A stretch of 34,736 nt of DNA, from the NCBI GenBank assembly GCA_934631025.1, contig CAKTXR010000025.1, forward strand, positions 1 to 34,736, written 5' to 3'. Below the pieces are notes generated by a model. That model did not search any database, was not told the origin of the DNA, and saw only the letters and a list, made by a program, of their open reading frames with translations. The stretch is from an uncultured Clostridia bacterium (GTDB taxonomy: Bacteria > Bacillota > Clostridia > Christensenellales > Aristaeellaceae). Both the position numbers and the translations under genes were made by a program. This document shows positions 1 through 7,587 of this stretch, in pieces (positions within the stretch are counted from its first letter, which is position 1; the number at the start of each line of letters is the position of its first letter).

Positions 1-27
1 CGCCTTGCGCACGCTGGAGATGGTCAT
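1..27 (-). CDS. Amino acid ABC transporter ATP-binding protein, N-terminal fragment (partial)
   Basis: An ATG at 27-25 on the minus strand opens a frame reading MTISSVRKA before the window ends. It lies 7 bases after the permease stop codon, as expected for the ATPase gene that usually follows the permease in polar amino acid transporter operons. Only nine codons are visible, so the assignment rests on position and on the resemblance to ATPase N-termini. A different downstream gene cannot be excluded. Confidence 0.4.
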
Positions 28-34
28 CAGGCGG

Positions 35-709
35 TCATGTCTTGCGCTTTCCATACGAGGACAGCCTCCTTTCGCCGGCGCGCTGAATGAACGTCAGCAC
101 CGTCGAGAATATCAGATAGATCAGCGCCACCTCGCAGTAGAGCGGGAGCATTTCATAGGTTCGCGCCGCGATGCGCTGCGTCGCCATGAACATTTCCATG
201 ACGGTGATGTTGGCCGCCAGCGACGTGTCCTTGACCATGGAGATCAGCGAGTTGGAGAGTGGGGGAAAGGCCGTGCGCAGCGCCTGGGGCAGCACGATGC
301 GGCGGATGATCTGCAAATAGCTCATGCCCACGCAGTAACCCGCCTCCATCTGGCCGACCGGCACCGATTCCAGCGCGGCGCGCATGGTCTCGGCGCAGTA
401 CGCGCCCTCGTTGATGGCGAACACGATCACTGCGGCAGGGAAGGGATCGAGTACGATGCCCACGTCGGGCAGGCCGTAGAACACGACGAAGAGCTGCACG
501 AGCAGCGGCGTGCCGCGGATCACCCAGATATAAAAGCGGGCGATCTGCCGCAATACGCGGATGTTGGCGAACTGCACCAGCGCTGTGATAATGGCGATGA
601 TCATGCCCAGCGAAAAGGAGATGATTGTCAGCGGCACGGTCATGGTCAGGCCGGGCAGCAGGATCTGGCCGAACGAATCGATCAGCAGCTTGATAACGCG
701 GTTGTCCAT
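35..709 (-). CDS. Polar amino acid ABC transporter permease (His/Glu/Gln/Arg/opine family)
   Basis: This 224-residue inner-membrane permease has about five hydrophobic segments. It carries the family motif WVIRGTPLLVQLF near residues 62-74 and an EAA loop (EAGYCVGMSYLQIIRR and following PQALR) around residues 122-144, which docks on the ATPase. Such permeases pair with a periplasmic-type binding lipoprotein and an ATPase to import amino acids. The binding protein is not in the window; the ATPase appears to begin 7 bases downstream. The start ATG follows AGGAAG with 7-base spacing. Substrate specificity cannot be read from the sequence. Confidence 0.9.
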   Translation of the reverse strand: MDNRVIKLLIDSFGQILLPGLTMTVPLTIISFSLGMIIAIITALVQFANIRVLRQIARFYIWVIRGTPLLVQLFVVFYGLPDVGIVLDPFPAAVIVFAINEGAYCAETMRAALESVPVGQMEAGYCVGMSYLQIIRRIVLPQALRTAFPPLSNSLISMVKDTSLAANITVMEMFMATQRIAARTYEMLPLYCEVALIYLIFSTVLTFIQRAGERRLSSYGKRKT

Positions 710-742
710 GGTTTTTCTTCCTTACTATAGCGGCGAAATAAT

Positions 743-757
743 GGGACGCAATGTCCC
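743..757 (-). promoter_or_regulatory. Inverted repeat in the permease promoter region, possible operator
   Basis: GGGAC-N5-GTCCC is a perfect 5-5-5 inverted repeat about 35-50 bases upstream of the permease start. On the minus strand it falls between a TTGCAA (766-761) and a weak CATTAT (743-738), spaced 17 bases, so a regulator bound here could block transcription. Another possible -10, TATATT, lies just upstream. No regulator can be named. Confidence 0.3.
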
Positions 758-853
758 TATTTGCAATATAGCATAGATTCGTTTAAGATTCCAGTGTCCT
801 TCAGTGTTTTTCTCTTGAAGTTTCGCATCGGCGCATTTTTCACAATTTCCTCT

Positions 854-882
854 TTGCAAACGGGATGGATTTATGATAAAAT
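854..882 (+). promoter_or_regulatory. Sigma-A-type promoter of the radC-like gene
   Basis: TTGCAA (854-859), a 17-base spacer and TAAAAT (877-882) form a good promoter. Transcription would start near 889. This rules out the long upstream reading-frame extension that begins at 761 and supports a start codon at 929 or 938. Confidence 0.6.
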
Positions 883-928
883 TTTATGGAGAAGGGATTT
901 TAAATCTTATCAAACTGAGTTTGGGCGG

Positions 929-1750
929 GTGAAACCGTTGGCGGCCATAAAGAAAAACGTGCATGCCGGACACCGCGAGCGGATGCAGCAGCGGATTCGC
1001 GAGCACGGCATGGAGACGCTGCAAGTGCATGAAGTGCTGGAATACATGTTGTATTTTATCATCCCCAAGCGGGACGTCAATCCTCTGGCGCATGAGCTGA
1101 TCGATCGCTTCGGGTCGCTGGATGCGGTGCTCAAGGCGCCGGTCGAGGAACTGACCGAGGTCAACGGCGTCGGCGCGATCACGGCGGGCTATCTGAAGGT
1201 GTTCGGCGAAATGGTCGCGGCCTATGACGAGGACAATCAGCATTTCGACACGGTTATCAAGACGGCGGCCGAAGCGGCGCGGTATGCGCGCGATCTGTTC
1301 TACCGGCCCGACAGGCGGGAAATGGCCGTGCTGTGCATGACGGCTCAGGACGAGCTGATCGAGAGCAGCCTGCACGACTGGAACGCCCTGTCCCCGGAGA
1401 CGGCGCGCTGGCTGCTGACCACGGTGATCGAGAGCAACGCGCATCACATCATTCTTGTCTGGAAGCGCACCGACCCTCATCCCGATCTGATGCCGCGCGA
1501 GGACGAATCCATACAGGAATTGCTGCATCTTTTGCGCAGCGCTGAAATCTATCTTCGGGACATCGTGCTGCTCAGCGGAAACGACAAGTACGCCAGTCTG
1601 CGCGGCGTCGGCGCGCTGCTGGACGGGGTCGAGCTGGCCGATATGAGTGCCGCCATCATGAAGGACGCGCCGGATCTTCCGCCGATTGTTGAAATGAGCG
1701 ATGCGGAATTGCTGGCAAAAGGACTTGACGAACAGGCCGCAAAGCGGTAA
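929..1750 (+). CDS. RadC/JAB-domain-like protein with degenerate metalloprotease motif
   Basis: About 273 residues, resembling the RadC (UPF0758) family. The N-terminal part has the family opening HAGHRERMQQR and a helix-hairpin-helix-like stretch (ELTEVNGVGAITAGYL). The C-terminal part corresponds to the MPN/JAB fold. Active JAB domains carry HxHP...S..D; here the aligned stretch reads KRTDPHPDLMPRED, so both metal-binding histidines are replaced and only the final Asp is kept. It is probably not a metallopeptidase. The start is uncertain: GTG at 929, or TTG at 938, which sits 8 bases after GGGCGGG. The frame is open back to 761, but a promoter at 854-882 argues against that start. The biological role of this subfamily is unknown to me. 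Confidence 0.75.
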   Translation: MKPLAAIKKNVHAGHRERMQQRIREHGMETLQVHEVLEYMLYFIIPKRDVNPLAHELIDRFGSLDAVLKAPVEELTEVNGVGAITAGYLKVFGEMVAAYDEDNQHFDTVIKTAAEAARYARDLFYRPDRREMAVLCMTAQDELIESSLHDWNALSPETARWLLTTVIESNAHHIILVWKRTDPHPDLMPREDESIQELLHLLRSAEIYLRDIVLLSGNDKYASLRGVGALLDGVELADMSAAIMKDAPDLPPIVEMSDAELLAKGLDEQAAKR

Positions 1751-1753
1751 ACT
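1725..1753 (+). promoter_or_regulatory. Promoter of the KDG kinase gene
   Basis: TTGACG (1725-1730), 17 bases, then TAAACT (1748-1753) lies across the end of the radC-like gene. It would give a short leader before the GGAGGA ribosome binding site at 1775-1780, so the kinase can be transcribed independently. Confidence 0.6.
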
Positions 1754-1787
1754 ATAGAAGAAAATTGAGCATACGGAGGAATAGACT

Positions 1788-2816
1788 ATGGGTGCTGTTG
1801 TTTGTTTCGGCGAAGTGATGATGCGTCTCACGCCTCCCGGTTATCTGAGAATCGGTCAGTGCGACACGCTCAATATGACGTTCGGCGGCGCGGAGGCCAA
1901 TGTGTCCGTCTCGCTGGCCAATTATGGCATGGAGGCGCGTTATGTGACGCGGCTGCCCGAGAATCCCCTAACGGCCGCTTTTGAGCAGCAGATGCGCGGA
2001 TTTGGCGTGAATGTGGATTATATCGCCAAGGGCGGCGACCGCATGGGTATTTATTTTGTGGAAAAGGGCGCGTCGATGCGTCCCTCGAAGGTCATCTATG
2101 ACCGCAAATATTCGTCGATCTCCACCGCCAGGCCGGGCGACATCGACTGGGACAAGGTGTTCGAGGGCGCCGAGTGGTTCCACTGGACCGGCATTACGCC
2201 CGCACTGTCCGACAGCGCCGCCGCGCTGACGCTGGAAGCCTGCAAGGCCGCCAAAGCGAAGGGCATCACCATTTCCTGCGATCTTAACTATCGCAAGAAG
2301 CTCTGGACGCGCGAAAAGGCCAGGGAGGTCATGACCGAGCTGGTCAAGTATGTCGACGTGATGATCGCCAACGAGGAGGACTCGAAGGACGTGTTCGGCA
2401 TCGAGGCCGAGGGCACCGACATCGAGACCGGCAAGCTGAGCGAGGCGGGCTACCGCGATCTGGCCAAGAAGCTGGCCGGCGCTTTCGGCGCGAAGAAGGT
2501 GGCCTTTACGCTGCGCGAGAGCTTCTCCGCCAACGACAACAACTGGTCTGCGCTCATCTATGACGCGGCGAGCGATAAAGCCGTTCGTTCCCGTCAGTAT
2601 GCGATCCGCATCGTCGATCGCGTGGGCGGCGGCGATTCCTTCGGCGGCGGCCTGATCTACGCGCTCATGAACGGCTATAGCGACGAGGAAGCCATCAACT
2701 TTGCGGCGGCGGCCTCCGCGCTCAAGCACACGATCGAGGGCGACTTCAACCGCGTCTCGGTCGACGAGGTGCGCGCGCTGATGGGCGGCAGCGCCTCCGG
2801 CCGCGTACAGCGCTGA
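1788..2816 (+). CDS. kdgK: 2-dehydro-3-deoxygluconokinase (PfkB family sugar kinase)
   Basis: A 342-residue PfkB-family carbohydrate kinase. The N-terminal FGEVMMRLTPP and FGGAEANVS motifs are typical of KDG kinases. The C-terminal signature DRVGGGDSFGGGL contains the catalytic base Asp283 and the anion hole. KDG kinases phosphorylate 2-keto-3-deoxygluconate to KDPG in hexuronate/pectin catabolism. The ATG is 7 bases after GGAGGA and is preceded by its own promoter; a strong terminator follows. No KDPG aldolase or uronate isomerase is adjacent, so substrate assignment rests on similarity. Another 2-keto sugar acid or a related sugar is possible. Confidence 0.85.
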   Translation: MGAVVCFGEVMMRLTPPGYLRIGQCDTLNMTFGGAEANVSVSLANYGMEARYVTRLPENPLTAAFEQQMRGFGVNVDYIAKGGDRMGIYFVEKGASMRPSKVIYDRKYSSISTARPGDIDWDKVFEGAEWFHWTGITPALSDSAAALTLEACKAAKAKGITISCDLNYRKKLWTREKAREVMTELVKYVDVMIANEEDSKDVFGIEAEGTDIETGKLSEAGYRDLAKKLAGAFGAKKVAFTLRESFSANDNNWSALIYDAASDKAVRSRQYAIRIVDRVGGGDSFGGGLIYALMNGYSDEEAINFAAAASALKHTIEGDFNRVSVDEVRALMGGSASGRVQR

Positions 2817-2828
2817 TATTGTAAAAGA

Positions 2829-2862
2829 AAAGGGAGCGGATGCTTGCGTCCGTTCCCTTTTT
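2829..2862. terminator. Bidirectional terminator between kdgK and the DUF1540 gene
   Basis: A 9-bp stem, GGGAGCGGA with TCCGTTCCC (one G-U pair), is flanked by A-rich sequence on the left and a T run on the right. It can therefore end transcription of kdgK on the plus strand and of the small gene at 2884-3057 on the minus strand. Confidence 0.85.
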
Positions 2863-2883
2863 GAGTGAAAGCTGCCTCAGGCC

Positions 2884-3057
2884 TTACTTGGCGCTGTAGC
2901 TGCCGCACATGCTCTCTTCCTTACTGTGGCCGTTGCCGCAGCCGGGACAGGCTTCGACGGTGATGCCGGGCAGGGAGCAGTGGTCGTCGCTGCCGCAGTG
3001 ATGGGCGCAGGACTTGACGTTGCAGCCGATTTCGTAGTTGGGCTTCTTCGCATTCAT
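2884..3057 (-). CDS. Small Cys-rich DUF1540 protein
   Basis: A 57-residue frame on the minus strand reading MNAKKPNYEIGCNVKSCAHH and onward to GSYSAK. It contains seven cysteines in the pattern C-x4-C-x3-C-x5-C, a central GITVEACPGCG, and a last Cys near the C-terminus. This matches DUF1540, a small family common in Clostridia with predicted metal-binding cysteines and no established function. GGAGGT lies 10 bases before the ATG. The gene sits between convergent kdgK and the divergent oxidoreductase operon. Confidence 0.8.
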   Translation of the reverse strand: MNAKKPNYEIGCNVKSCAHHCGSDDHCSLPGITVEACPGCGNGHSKEESMCGSYSAK

Positions 3058-3146
3058 GATGAAAAGACCTCCGTTTTCTTAATCATTGGGGCTCCGATCC
3101 TCAGTATGCCCTCAAATCGCAGAAAAAATCGCGGGAGGAAAAAATT

Positions 3147-4175
3147 ATGCAGAAACTTCGTGTCGTTCAGGTGGGCGCGGGGCGTTTTACACACGCCGAT
3201 CATACCATGCAGGCCATGCGCTCGATGCCGGATTATTACGACGTCGTCGGCGTGTGCGAGCCGAACGAGAAAGCCAGGGCGCTGGCCATGCCCCGAGAGG
3301 CGTACAGGGATATGAAGTGGCTCGAGCTGGACGACGTATTGCGCGATCATACGCTCGACGCGCTGATTGTCGAGACCGATGAACTGGATCAGGCGCGCAC
3401 GGCGCTCATGGCGGCTCAGGCGGGCTTCGCCGTACACATGGACAAGCCGGGCGGCGAGGATATTCAGGTGTTTGAGCAGCTGGTCGAGACGGTCAAGCGC
3501 AAAAATCTGGTGTTCCAGAGCGGCTATATGCTGCGCTATAATCCGGCGGTCGTCAAGCTGCTGGAGACCATCCGCGCGGGCAAGCTGGGCGATATACTCT
3601 GCGTCGAGGCGCAGATGAGCCCGCCGCGCTACGGCCGTGCCTTTGCGCAGGACGTCATGAGCTATATGAAGGGCGGCATGGCGTATTATCTGGGCTGTCA
3701 CCTGATGGATCTGGTCTATCTCATCAAGGGCGCGCCGCTCGAGGTGATTCCGATGAACGCCTGCACCGGCGCGCGCGATACGGACGGACTGGATTACGGC
3801 TTTGTCGCCTACCGCTATAAGGAGGGCGTTTCGTTCATCAAGACAACCTCGAGCGAGGTGTCGGGCGTTGTGCGGCGGCAGCTGATTGTCTCCGGCACGA
3901 AGGGCACGGCCGAGATCGAGCCGCTGGAGGGCGACACGCCGCAAAAGAAGGAGCTGTTCTGCACGCACAAGGTCAGCCTGCGCCTGTCCTTCGAAAAGGA
4001 CGACGCGTCCGCCTGGACGACCGAAAATTATGATTTCCCGCCCTACGGCCGCTATACCGAGATGATGATCGACTTTGCCCGCATGGTACGCGGCGAGACG
4101 AAAAACGTCTATACGCCCGATTATGAGCTGGCGGTGTTCAGACTGCTGCTCGAGTCGTGCGGGCTGAATCAGTAA
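3147..4175 (+). CDS. Gfo/Idh/MocA family oxidoreductase
   Basis: A 342-residue NAD(P)-dependent dehydrogenase. The N-terminal Rossmann fold starts LRVVQVGAGRFTHADH. MDKPGG around residue 98 is the DKP variant of the EKP motif whose Lys contacts cofactor and substrate. GYMLRYNPAVV follows at the domain junction. The C-terminal half fits the mixed alpha/beta substrate domain. Members oxidise or reduce sugars, inositols and related polyols; the substrate cannot be deduced. A strong GGGAGG precedes the ATG. It is the first gene of a tight operon with the two small genes downstream (13- and 11-base gaps). Confidence 0.88.
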   Translation: MQKLRVVQVGAGRFTHADHTMQAMRSMPDYYDVVGVCEPNEKARALAMPREAYRDMKWLELDDVLRDHTLDALIVETDELDQARTALMAAQAGFAVHMDKPGGEDIQVFEQLVETVKRKNLVFQSGYMLRYNPAVVKLLETIRAGKLGDILCVEAQMSPPRYGRAFAQDVMSYMKGGMAYYLGCHLMDLVYLIKGAPLEVIPMNACTGARDTDGLDYGFVAYRYKEGVSFIKTTSSEVSGVVRRQLIVSGTKGTAEIEPLEGDTPQKKELFCTHKVSLRLSFEKDDASAWTTENYDFPPYGRYTEMMIDFARMVRGETKNVYTPDYELAVFRLLLESCGLNQ

Positions 4176-4188
4176 AGAGGGCGGCACT

Positions 4189-4563
4189 ATGGAAATACTG
4201 ATCGCGTGCAATCTGCTGCTGCCCGCGCTCCTGATTGTTGCCGGCGCGCTGATGAACAGGCGGCCGCCAAGGAAGATCACTGCGCTTTATGGTTATCGCA
4301 CGGAACGCTCCATGAAGAACGAGGACACATGGCAGTTCGCCAATAAATACAGCGGCGCGCTGATCTGGAAGATCGGCTGGATTGCGCTGGCTGTCGCCGC
4401 CGTATTGTCAATCGCGCTGTGGCGCTTCGGAAAAGGAGCGATGTCGATCGTCAATCTGTTGCTGACGACGGCGCAGTGCGGCGTGCTGCTCGCAGTGATT
4501 CCAGTAACCGAGCGCGCGCTGAAGGACGCCTTTGACGACGAAGGCCGCAGAAAGCGGCAATAG
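4189..4563 (+). CDS. SdpI-family membrane protein
   Basis: A 124-residue protein with three hydrophobic segments (about 3-20, 58-78 and 84-105). Between the first and second lies the SdpI-family signature YGYRTERSMKN followed by TWQFANKYSG. B. subtilis SdpI is an immunity and signalling membrane protein against the SdpC toxin, but most clostridial relatives are solitary and of unknown role. No toxin or SdpR-like regulator is adjacent. The gene lies between an oxidoreductase and an ACT-domain gene in one apparent operon. Confidence 0.8.
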   Translation: MEILIACNLLLPALLIVAGALMNRRPPRKITALYGYRTERSMKNEDTWQFANKYSGALIWKIGWIALAVAAVLSIALWRFGKGAMSIVNLLLTTAQCGVLLAVIPVTERALKDAFDDEGRRKRQ

Positions 4564-4574
4564 GAGGAAGCCTT

Positions 4575-4970
4575 ATGATCGAGCTTGAATGGATCGACAC
4601 GCCCATGTCCGTGTGCCGCGTCGTCGATTTTTCCGGCGTTGATCGGGACGGCGAGTATGTCTTTACGGCGCGGACGCGGGACGAACATTCACTGGTCTGT
4701 CCGACACAGCGCGTTCCCGACGGCGCGGAAAAGCGGGAGGACGGCTGGCGAATGTTCCGCGTATGCGGGGTGATCGAGTTTTCACTCGTCGGCATACTGG
4801 CGGGCATTTCGGGTGTGCTGGCACAGGCGCAGATTTCGCTGTTCGTCCTGTCGACCTATGACACGGACTATGTGCTCGTCCGCGAGGAATATCGCGAGCA
4901 CGCCGAAAAGGCACTGGCCCAAGCAGGGTATTGTTGGAAGATGAACCGTGATAATGCAAAAGGCAAATAA
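4575..4970 (+). CDS. ACT-domain protein
   Basis: A 131-residue protein. The second half carries the ACT_7 signature FSLVGILAGISGVLAQAQIS followed by LFVLSTYDTDYVLVREE, as in stand-alone ACT proteins that probably sense amino acids or other small ligands. No catalytic domain is present. AGGAGG lies about 8 bases before the ATG, and the gene is 11 bases after the SdpI-like gene. A terminator hairpin follows at 5062-5097. The ligand is unknown. Confidence 0.8.
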   Translation: MIELEWIDTPMSVCRVVDFSGVDRDGEYVFTARTRDEHSLVCPTQRVPDGAEKREDGWRMFRVCGVIEFSLVGILAGISGVLAQAQISLFVLSTYDTDYVLVREEYREHAEKALAQAGYCWKMNRDNAKGK

Positions 4971-5061
4971 CGGACTCCGGTTTGTTTTGTACAGAAAAGA
5001 CCAAAGTCCGCTCCGCGTTCGATCTTCATGAAGTGTCATCAGGCGGCGCAGCTGATTATAA

Positions 5062-5097
5062 AAAACATCCGCATGGGTTGATCCACGTGGATGTTTT
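5062..5097. terminator. Bidirectional terminator between the ACT gene and the cupin gene
   Basis: AAAACATCC pairs with GGATGTTTT, and the stem extends inward by about six further pairs with one mismatch and one G-T around the loop GTTGAT. T-rich tails on the right of the plus strand and on the minus strand allow it to end both convergent operons. Confidence 0.85.
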
Positions 5098-5133
5098 CTA
5101 TTACAGATAAAAGTAAACGTGCCTGAGCGCCGG

Positions 5134-5475
5134 TCAGTCCAGCACGATGCAGGCCAGCATGACCAGCGGCTCGTCGCCAAGACACTCGACGCTGTGGCCG
5201 TGACCATTGCCGGTGGCCATGCTGTCGCCGGCCTTCAGCTCGACGGTTTCCTCGTCGTCGCGGAACAGGCCGCGTCCGGAGATCAGATAGAACAGCTCGG
5301 TTTCGTTCTCATGGACATGATAGCCGATGCCGCAGCCGGGCTTGAGCGTGATGGTGTTGAACAGGCGCATATGGGCGGGATTCTCGGCCAGCAGTTTGGT
5401 CAGCACGGCCTCGCCGGGGCCGCCGCGCATGGCCTTGCGCACTTCAACGGGATGATCGGCAGAACGATAAATCAT
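5134..5475 (-). CDS. Cupin-domain protein
   Basis: A 113-residue single-domain cupin. Motif 1 contains His53, His55 and Glu60 in GYHVHENETELFYLISGRG. Motif 2 is GDSMATGNGHGHSVEC, with His94 the fourth likely metal ligand. The enzyme activity, if any, is unknown. It is the last gene of an operon with coaX (15-base gap) and the ECF transporter gene, so a link to pantothenate/CoA metabolism or its regulation is possible but unproven. GGAGG precedes the ATG by 10 bases. Confidence 0.85.
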   Translation of the reverse strand: MIYRSADHPVEVRKAMRGGPGEAVLTKLLAENPAHMRLFNTITLKPGCGIGYHVHENETELFYLISGRGLFRDDEETVELKAGDSMATGNGHGHSVECLGDEPLVMLACIVLD

Positions 5476-5490
5476 GATGTGGGTTCCTCC

Positions 5491-6258
5491 TCAGATATTT
5501 TTTTCATAGATCAGACGCAGACCCTTCAGTGTCAGCAGTCCGTCCAGAACGTCGATCTGATCGGTTTCGCCGGCCACCAGCAGCGCCAGACCGCCGGTCG
5601 CGATGACCTTTGCATCCGGCGCGCCCAGCTCCTGCTTCATCTTTTTGATGAGATAGGTCACCTGGCCGACATAGCCGTACACGATGCCCGATTGCAGGTT
5701 GGTGATGGTGTTGCGGCCGATCACCGTATCGGGCTTGACCAGCTCGAAGCGGGGGAGCTTGGCCGCGCGGTCGACCAGCGCTTCAGCCGCCAGCTTGAGG
5801 CCGGGGCATATGGCGCCGCCCAGAAACTCGCCCTTGGCCGACATCACGCCGAATGTGGTCGCCGTGCCGAAGTCGATGAATATGCACGGGCCGCCGTACA
5901 GCTCGTAGGCCGCCACAGCGTTGGCGATGCGGTCGCTGCCCAGCTCGCGCGGGTTGTCGTATTTCAGATTGATGCCGGTCTTGACGCCGGGCACCACCAT
6001 CATGGGCGTAATGCCGAAATAGTTTTGCAGCATATGCTCGATGGTGAAATTGATGGACGGCACGACCGAGGACATGATGATGCCCGTCACGTCCTTGACG
6101 TCCAGCCCGTTGTGCGCAAACAGATTGGAGAGCAGTATGCCGTATTCATCGGACGACATCATCTTGTTGGTGGTCAGCCGCCAGTATTGCAGCATCTTTT
6201 CGCCGTCGAAGAGCGCGGTTTTGATGTTGGTGTTGCCGATGTCAAGGGTGAGGATCAT
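5491..6258 (-). CDS. coaX: Type III pantothenate kinase
   Basis: A 255-residue kinase of the ASKHA fold that performs the first step of CoA synthesis, ATP + pantothenate to 4'-phosphopantothenate. Visible motifs are the phosphate loop LDIGNTNIKTALF at the N-terminus, GSDRIANAVAA near residue 107, IDFGTATTFGVM near 129, and GGAICPGLKLAAEALVDRAA. Type III enzymes are feedback-insensitive to CoA and need a monovalent cation. AAAGGAG precedes the ATG. It sits 18 bases downstream of a probable pantothenate transporter. Confidence 0.95.
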   Translation of the reverse strand: MILTLDIGNTNIKTALFDGEKMLQYWRLTTNKMMSSDEYGILLSNLFAHNGLDVKDVTGIIMSSVVPSINFTIEHMLQNYFGITPMMVVPGVKTGINLKYDNPRELGSDRIANAVAAYELYGGPCIFIDFGTATTFGVMSAKGEFLGGAICPGLKLAAEALVDRAAKLPRFELVKPDTVIGRNTITNLQSGIVYGYVGQVTYLIKKMKQELGAPDAKVIATGGLALLVAGETDQIDVLDGLLTLKGLRLIYEKNI

Positions 6259-6276
6259 TTGGTCAGTCTCCTTTGG

Positions 6277-6858
6277 TTATTTATTGCCAGCCTTGCGCAG
6301 CGCGATGACGACGGGCGTGGTGATCAGCGCGTTGACGGCCGCCTCGGCGCTGCCCGCGATCAGAGCCGTGCCGCCGATCAGCGTCAGCACGCGGGAATCG
6401 TCAAGCCCAAGCAGGCGATAGAACAGCAGCATGAGGCCGAGATAAAACACGGTATTGGTGAGCGAACCGGCCACGGCGGCGCAGGGGAGCGCGCGCTTCG
6501 ACTGATCGTTGCCGCGCGAAACCGCCCTGTAGATCAGATGTGCCGAGACGGGCACCAGCAGGCGGGGCAGAAAGCACATGACCAGCGCCAGAACGGGGCT
6601 GGCGGCAACCAGCGTGCCGGCCAGCGTAGAAGGCGTTCCGTATATGCCAAAGGCGCTCAGCGCGCTAATGCCGCCGAAGCACGCGCCCAGCAGTAGGCCC
6701 GTTTTAAGCCCGAGCACCAGCGTGCCGACGACGACGGGAATGCCCAGCAGCGAAATGTTGATGAAGCCCAGCGGGATCATGCCGATCGGCGTCAGGCCGA
6801 AGAGCAGGACGAGCGCGACGAAGAGCGCGGTGAGCGTGAGACGGGTTGTGGATTTCAT
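6277..6858 (-). CDS. panT: ECF transporter S component, probable pantothenate transporter
   Basis: A 193-residue, very hydrophobic protein with about five to six membrane segments. The ECF S-component features are an N-terminal LTLTALFVALVLLFGLTPIG, then an INISLLGIPVVVGTLVLGLK segment and a GACFGGISAL loop. S components bind the vitamin and work with the shared EcfA-A'-T module, which is elsewhere in the genome. The pantothenate assignment is inferred from its operon with coaX. GGAGGT precedes the ATG, and a strong promoter lies about 100 bases upstream. Confidence 0.85.
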   Translation of the reverse strand: MKSTTRLTLTALFVALVLLFGLTPIGMIPLGFINISLLGIPVVVGTLVLGLKTGLLLGACFGGISALSAFGIYGTPSTLAGTLVAASPVLALVMCFLPRLLVPVSAHLIYRAVSRGNDQSKRALPCAAVAGSLTNTVFYLGLMLLFYRLLGLDDSRVLTLIGGTALIAGSAEAAVNALITTPVVIALRKAGNK

Positions 6859-6965
6859 GATGGGTTACCTCCGTTCAAGTTCTTTGAGGGATACCTGACG
6901 ACCAGGGGAAGAAAAGGGGAAACGCGGCGCGGTTCGACTCGCAATGGATGCCGACCGTTATCGTC

Positions 6966-6994
6966 ATTATATACGGGATCGGGGAAATTTGCAA
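6966..6994 (-). promoter_or_regulatory. Promoter of panT-coaX-cupin operon
   Basis: On the minus strand TTGCAA (6994-6989), 17 bases, TATAAT (6971-6966). This is a near-consensus promoter and would give a leader of about 100 bases before the panT ATG. I do not recognise a riboswitch in that leader. Confidence 0.8.
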
Positions 6995-7047
6995 TTTCGT
7001 TGTGTAAAATAATCGCGTCATATTGTATTTTCCGGCGAAAAAACGCA

Positions 7048-7076
7048 TTGCACGGCGCGTATCGACATGTTATAAT
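7048..7076 (+). promoter_or_regulatory. Extended -10 promoter of the VOC-family gene
   Basis: TTGCAC (7048-7053), a 17-base spacer ending in TGT, then a consensus TATAAT (7071-7076). The start codon at 7109 follows a GGAGG-type ribosome binding site. Confidence 0.85.
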
Positions 7077-7108
7077 GGAAGCACACCATATGAAGGAGGA
7101 AAAACGGC

Positions 7109-7504
7109 ATGGCTGAAGGAAAAATTACCGGACTGGCACACATCGGCATCAAGGTGCGCGATATGGCGGCGTCGCTAAAGTTTTACACCGAGGTTCTGGG
7201 CTTTGAAAAGACGGGGGAGCAGATGTTCGGCACGTCGCATCTGGCGTTTCTGAACATCGGCACCTGCATTCTGGAGCTGATCCAGGGCGCGCAGTACGAG
7301 GAGCGCACCGCCGGCCAGGTGGATCACATCGCGGTCGAGGTCAAGGGCATCGAGACGCTGGTCGAGAAGCTGAAGGCGCAGGGCGTTCAGTTCCTGTCCG
7401 ACGAGGTTAACGTTGCGCCCGGCCTGCTGGACGGCGTGAAGAACATCTTCTTCGTCGGCCCCGACGGCGAGCGGTTTGAGTTCTTTGAGTACTACAATCG
7501 ATAA
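7109..7504 (+). CDS. VOC-family (glyoxalase-like) metalloprotein
   Basis: A 131-residue protein made of two beta-alpha-beta-beta-beta modules. Candidate metal ligands in the usual order are His11 (LAHIGIKV), Glu56 (ILELIQG), His73 (VDHIAVEV) and Glu124 (GERFEFFE). Families of this size include lactoylglutathione lyase-like and methylmalonyl-CoA epimerase-like enzymes; the sequence does not settle which. It has its own strong promoter and no operon partner. A long structured gap follows. Confidence 0.88.
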   Translation: MAEGKITGLAHIGIKVRDMAASLKFYTEVLGFEKTGEQMFGTSHLAFLNIGTCILELIQGAQYEERTAGQVDHIAVEVKGIETLVEKLKAQGVQFLSDEVNVAPGLLDGVKNIFFVGPDGERFEFFEYYNR

Positions 7505-7587
7505 GCTGAAATCCCTTTATATTTCCGAGGGAATGGCGCTGGGCGAATGGGGCCTTCCCCTGATTTGATCCTGAAACGCCGGAAAAG

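Noticed and set aside
761..928. Upstream extension of the radC-like frame to an ATG at 761
   Set aside because: A good promoter at 854-882 lies inside the extension, the extra residues do not resemble RadC, and no ribosome binding site precedes 761.
5119..6696. A 525-codon plus-strand frame over the cupin, coaX and panT genes
   Set aside because: The minus-strand genes have clear motifs and operon spacing; this frame runs through the 5062-5097 terminator side and has shadow composition.
6859..6960. Riboswitch in the panT leader
   Set aside because: The leader is about 100 bases but shows no conserved aptamer pattern that I recognise and no terminator before panT.
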